DNA from: Acidaminococcus sp.
GTDB lineage: Bacteria > Bacillota > Negativicutes > Acidaminococcales > Acidaminococcaceae
Length of the DNA: 64,000 nucleotides
Assembly: GCA_022482815.1 (NCBI GenBank)
Contig: JAKVOM010000001.1
Coordinates: 1,550,001-1,614,000 of the forward strand
Direction of reading: 5' to 3'
The notes under the pieces: model-generated
What the model saw: only the letters and a program-made list of their open reading frames with translations
Told to the model about the DNA's origin: nothing
Databases searched by the model: none
Part shown: positions 61,012 to 64,000 of the stretch, one piece after another
Layout: the number at the start of each line of letters is the position of its first letter
How positions within the stretch are numbered: position 1 is the stretch's first letter
Program-made: the position numbers and the translations under genes

Positions 61012-62163
61012 ATGGGCAAAAAAAGATTTGGCATAGGCGCGCTCATCCTGACCTTCGTCCTTTCTTTCGCCGCCTTTGGCGCGGCAGCTTACTTTTTGCT
61101 CACCCGCTGGGTGAGTTCTCCTGTCGGCTTTGTTCAGCTCGGCCGGACGCTGCACTTGATTCAGTCTTATTATGTGGATGAAAGTAATTCGGATGATCTT
61201 TACGCCGGTGCTATCCGCGGTATGGTCAAGGAATTGAATGACCCATATTCGGAGTACCTGGACAGCAAAGACTTTGAAGCGCTGTCCAATATGACGGAAG
61301 GTCATTTTGGCGGGGTAGGGCTCGTCATGGGTATGAAAGATCAGCAATTTATCGTTGTATCCCCGATTGAAGATACCCCGGCGTACCGTGCCGGAATCAA
61401 AGCAGGTGATATCATTACCCGCGTCGATGATACGGATCTTGCCGGGATGACGCTGACCGATGTTGTAAAACTGCTGCGTGGGGCCGACGGTACGACCGTT
61501 CGCGTGACCTATAAACGCGGCGATGATGAGAAGGAAACGACAATTACGCGTTCCGAGATCAAGATTCGGAGCGTCTACGGAAAGATGGAGGACGACCACA
61601 TTGGTTATATCCGCATCACCAACTTTAACGCGGATACGGCAAAGGACTTTGAAAGCGAGCTGAAGAAACTGGAAGACCAGGGAATGCAGGCGCTTGTCCT
61701 CGACCTTAGGGATAATCCCGGCGGACTCCTCGAAAGCGGAGTCGATGTGGCACGTCACCTTGTGCCGAAAGGCCCGATTGTTTCGCTGAAGGACCGTAAC
61801 GGTCATACCGAAGTGGAGACCTCGGACCTTGAAGCGGTCAAGTATCCGCTTGCCGTGCTGGTGAACCACGGGACGGCGAGCGCTTCCGAAATTGTGTCCG
61901 GAGCCATCCAGGATACGAAAGCCGGCCGCTTGTTCGGAACGAAGACGTTTGGTAAAGGAGTAGTCCAGAATGTCTTTATGCTTTCTCCGAATACGGCTGT
62001 AAAGCTGACGATAGCGAAGTATTACACACCGAGCGGACGCAGTATCCATAAGGTGGGTATTGAGCCGGATGAAGTCGTGGAAGCAAAGGACGAACAGGGA
62101 AAGAACCAGCTGGAGGCGGCCGAAGCATATCTGCGGGAACAGCTCAAGGCTGGCAAGGAATAA
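61012..62163 (+). CDS. C-terminal processing peptidase (S41 family, CtpA type)
   Basis: 383 residues from the ATG at 61012 (AAGGGG 5 bases upstream). N-terminal anchor about 8-28, helical segment, PDZ domain about 95-180 (GGVGLVMGMKDQQFIVVSPIED), then the S41 core. The Ser/Lys dyad is visible as the serine in NHGTASASE (290-292) and K315 (TFGKGVVQN). CtpA-type proteases trim exported proteins and, in several bacteria, degrade wall hydrolases. The position 15 bp after the M23 gene makes turnover of that hydrolase a reasonable guess. Confidence 0.93.
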   Translation: MGKKRFGIGALILTFVLSFAAFGAAAYFLLTRWVSSPVGFVQLGRTLHLIQSYYVDESNSDDLYAGAIRGMVKELNDPYSEYLDSKDFEALSNMTEGHFGGVGLVMGMKDQQFIVVSPIEDTPAYRAGIKAGDIITRVDDTDLAGMTLTDVVKLLRGADGTTVRVTYKRGDDEKETTITRSEIKIRSVYGKMEDDHIGYIRITNFNADTAKDFESELKKLEDQGMQALVLDLRDNPGGLLESGVDVARHLVPKGPIVSLKDRNGHTEVETSDLEAVKYPLAVLVNHGTASASEIVSGAIQDTKAGRLFGTKTFGKGVVQNVFMLSPNTAVKLTIAKYYTPSGRSIHKVGIEPDEVVEAKDEQGKNQLEAAEAYLREQLKAGKE

Positions 62164-62181
62164 ACGGGGAGGCACGAAACC

Positions 62182-63912
62182 ATGAGTACAATTCAAAATT
62201 GGTACCGCGGCTTTACGGCGTACGCGGCCACGGATGCAGGGAAAATCGGTCTCTGGAATTATGCAGTCATACTGATCTGTGCTCTCGTTATCTGTGTGCT
62301 GATTCTGCTGATACTGTATTCTTTCCGTACCAGGCAGATGCGGCGTGAACGCGGTATCAAGTACCGTATTTCCAAATTGATTTCTTATCTGTGCACTGCC
62401 TATGAGTCCGTCCAGGAAGTGGACTGGAAACACCAGACGACGTCCCGCTTTTTCTGTGATGGGACAAAGGTGCTGGTAGAACAGCGTAAATTCGGCTCTG
62501 TTGCAGATCTTCTGGGCGAGTTTCATCCCGGCGATCTGGTGCGCTATTCTCCGGAAAACCTGCGCGTCGAATTTGAAAAAGCGATGAAGACATGCGGTAT
62601 GTTCGAATTCTCCGCCCGCATTAAGGGCAAGGATGGAAACTATCAATGGATGTCTTTCCTCGTGCAGGGTGTCCGCAAGGACAAGACCCACAACCGGAAT
62701 TTCCTTCTCCTGGAACACCGCATTGATGATCAAAAGAGCCAGGAAATGGAACGGCGCGCACAGCTGAGTGTGGCAATGAGTCAGGCCCGCGATGACGCGG
62801 AAGCCAAGGGCCAGTTTATGGCCCGCATCAGCCGCGATACGAAGGAAGCCTTGAATTCCATTATGGGCTATCTGACCCTGGCCGGTGAAGAAGAAAATGT
62901 TGACCAGCGCAAGGGTTATGTCCGGGACTGCCAGGAACAGGTTCGCTATCTGCTGAATGTCCTTGGGGATGTCATTGATCTTTCCGCTATGGAAAATGGC
63001 ACACTGGCCCTGCAGAAAGAACCGTTTGAACTGGATACTGTACTGGAACGACTGCGTTCTCTCTTTAGTCAGGAAGCACAGAGCCGCGGCATTACCTTTG
63101 AGTTTAAGACGGAAGAGGCTGAGCATCTGACGCTCATCGGTGACCGGCTTCGCTTCGAACAGGTCATGATGAATCTGCTTTCCAATGCGATGCTTTTCAC
63201 TGAGAAAGGCTCTCGTGTGGGCTGCACCCTGCGCCATAAAGATCAAAAGGGACGGAAAACCATTCTGGAGATTGCTGTGGAATGCGATGGAAAAGCGATT
63301 CCGGAAGATATGCTCAACAAGGTGTTCCTGCCCTTTGAAATGGCTTCGCAGTTCGAAAAATCTTCTGTTCACGGCGGACTGGGCCTCATGGTTACGCACA
63401 ACCTTGTCCATGTGCTCGGCGGCCTGATTAAGGCTGACAACAATGAGGGCAAAGGAATTCGCTTCCTCGTGGAACTGCCTTTTGGCAGACAGAAGAAAAA
63501 GAGCGGTGCCGCAGGCGGAAAAGATTTTACGAGCGGCAAGCGCCTGCTCGTGGCTGAAGATAATGACCTGAGTGCACAGGTCATCGAAAAACTGCTGGAT
63601 TCGACAGGCTTTATCCTGGACCGCGCAAACGACGGCAAAGAAGCCTGTGAGAAATTTGGCAGCAAACCAGCTGGCTATTATAGTGCTATCCTGATGGATC
63701 TGGATATGCCGAACGTCGATGGCTGCGAAGCGACGAGGCTGATTCGTCTTTCCGACCACGCTGATGCCAAGAAGATTCCAATCCTTGCCATGACGGAAAA
63801 CGTACTCTCCGAAGATGTGGCCAAGGCAATTGAAAGCGGCATGAACGGTCAGGTGACAAAGCCAATCGATAAAGCGCAGCTTTTGCAGACGCTGAAAGGG
63901 TTTGTGGAATAA
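62182..63912 (+). CDS. Membrane hybrid histidine-kinase-like protein lacking the phosphoacceptor His
   Basis: 576 residues. One membrane helix (about 27-47), a PAS-like region (about 65-190), then a degenerate kinase: the H-box reads FMARISRDTKEALNSIMGY where SHE would be expected, so R218 replaces the phosphorylated His. The N-box (NLLSNAMLFTEKG) is kept; G1 (CDGKAIPED) is eroded; G2 (HGGLGLMVTHNL) is partly kept. The C-terminal receiver (about 452-576) is complete: E459/D460, D506 (LMDLDMP), the threonine in AMTEN and lysine in TKPID. It may receive phosphate from another kinase or act as a phosphorylation-independent sensor. Last gene before the terminator at 63943; GGGAGG precedes the ATG. 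Confidence 0.85.
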   Translation: MSTIQNWYRGFTAYAATDAGKIGLWNYAVILICALVICVLILLILYSFRTRQMRRERGIKYRISKLISYLCTAYESVQEVDWKHQTTSRFFCDGTKVLVEQRKFGSVADLLGEFHPGDLVRYSPENLRVEFEKAMKTCGMFEFSARIKGKDGNYQWMSFLVQGVRKDKTHNRNFLLLEHRIDDQKSQEMERRAQLSVAMSQARDDAEAKGQFMARISRDTKEALNSIMGYLTLAGEEENVDQRKGYVRDCQEQVRYLLNVLGDVIDLSAMENGTLALQKEPFELDTVLERLRSLFSQEAQSRGITFEFKTEEAEHLTLIGDRLRFEQVMMNLLSNAMLFTEKGSRVGCTLRHKDQKGRKTILEIAVECDGKAIPEDMLNKVFLPFEMASQFEKSSVHGGLGLMVTHNLVHVLGGLIKADNNEGKGIRFLVELPFGRQKKKSGAAGGKDFTSGKRLLVAEDNDLSAQVIEKLLDSTGFILDRANDGKEACEKFGSKPAGYYSAILMDLDMPNVDGCEATRLIRLSDHADAKKIPILAMTENVLSEDVAKAIESGMNGQVTKPIDKAQLLQTLKGFVE

Positions 63913-63942
63913 GAGACGCAGGTCGCGTCACAGAAAATAAAT

Positions 63943-63998
63943 AACAGGAGTTGTGAGGAATTTACGATGCGTATTTTCTTCACAGCTCCTGTTTTTTA
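63943..63998 (+). terminator. Terminator of the envelope operon
   Basis: AACAGGAGTTGTGAGGAA / TTCTTCACAGCTCCTGTT with T6 tail; another relative of the GCTGTGAA stem family. Confidence 0.85.
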
Positions 63999-64000
63999 TT

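Noticed and set aside
60988-63759. 923-codon open frame on the minus strand opposite ctpA and the hybrid kinase
   Set aside because: It lies wholly antisense to two well-supported genes, has no ribosome site or domain, and its composition is what the complement of those genes gives.

Overview
The window looks like chromosome from a diderm Firmicute of the class Negativicutes, plausibly a gut Acidaminococcaceae such as Acidaminococcus. This is inferred from gene content. Firmicute-type genes (long-form HPF, RecD2, DUF5693-csaB, Pta, NhaC, AEC and OpuA-type transporters) sit beside an outer-membrane autotransporter and an FtsEX/LytM/CtpA envelope cluster. Coding sequence is dense, GC-balanced and mostly free of mobile DNA. 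The exceptions are one complete IS1182-family element (about 20552-22446) and the end of a second, identical copy at the left edge (1-325).

Layout. 1-6.2 kb: IS end, a LysR regulator divergent from a DUF2000 gene, and a large repeat-built autotransporter. 6.2-13.4 kb: PAP2 phosphatase; a TetR regulator with a 32-bp palindromic operator divergent from a phloretin/DAPG-hydrolase-like enzyme; an ATC-hydrolase-like gene coupled to an NhaC transporter; VOC and flavodoxin genes with an HxlR regulator. 13.4-20.5 kb: tRNA-Leu(UAG), M20 amidohydrolase with AEC carrier, GNAT, nicotinamidase-like hydrolase, pta, a flavin-binding-like protein with a second HxlR regulator. 22.9-28.4 kb: a complete 2-aminoethylphosphonate uptake and PhnW-PhnX degradation operon. 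28.6-37.3 kb: Fe-S aldo/keto reductase, two HAD phosphatases, an exported pentapeptide-repeat protein, an AdoMet-decarboxylase-like protein without its pyruvoyl serine, RecD2, ComF and small exported proteins. 37.4-39.4 kb: an arsP-arsR-arsC-thioredoxin operon. 39.8-42.6 kb: the ATP-grasp/alpha-E/transglutaminase trio. 42.7-45.8 kb: glycine-betaine-type ABC importer. 46.0-50.4 kb: HD-GYP-like protein and a polar amino-acid ABC importer with two binding proteins, ARG-box-like sites and an unidentified structured leader. 50.7-63.9 kb: hpf, secA, prfB, DUF5693, csaB, ftsE, ftsX, a LytM peptidase, ctpA and a hybrid kinase lacking its phosphoacceptor histidine.

How it fits together. The last 13 kb is an envelope-biogenesis block: protein export (SecA), wall-polymer pyruvylation (CsaB), and FtsEX apparently driving a murein hydrolase, followed by a periplasmic protease and a probable phosphorelay-modified regulator. 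The rest is nutrient acquisition (AEP, betaine, amino acids, peptide-like amides) and stress handling (arsenic, polyphenol or xenobiotic turnover).

The intergenic DNA is unusually structured. It has a family of terminators sharing the stem word GGGCTGTGAAA, a roughly 250-bp dispersed repeat in three copies, and a family of 100-160-bp nested imperfect palindromes. These, the orphan leader RNA at 46.98-47.2 kb, the histidine-less hybrid kinase and the serine-less SpeD-like protein are the least explained items. I could not run alignments, folding or database searches, so all family names rest on motif recognition by eye.
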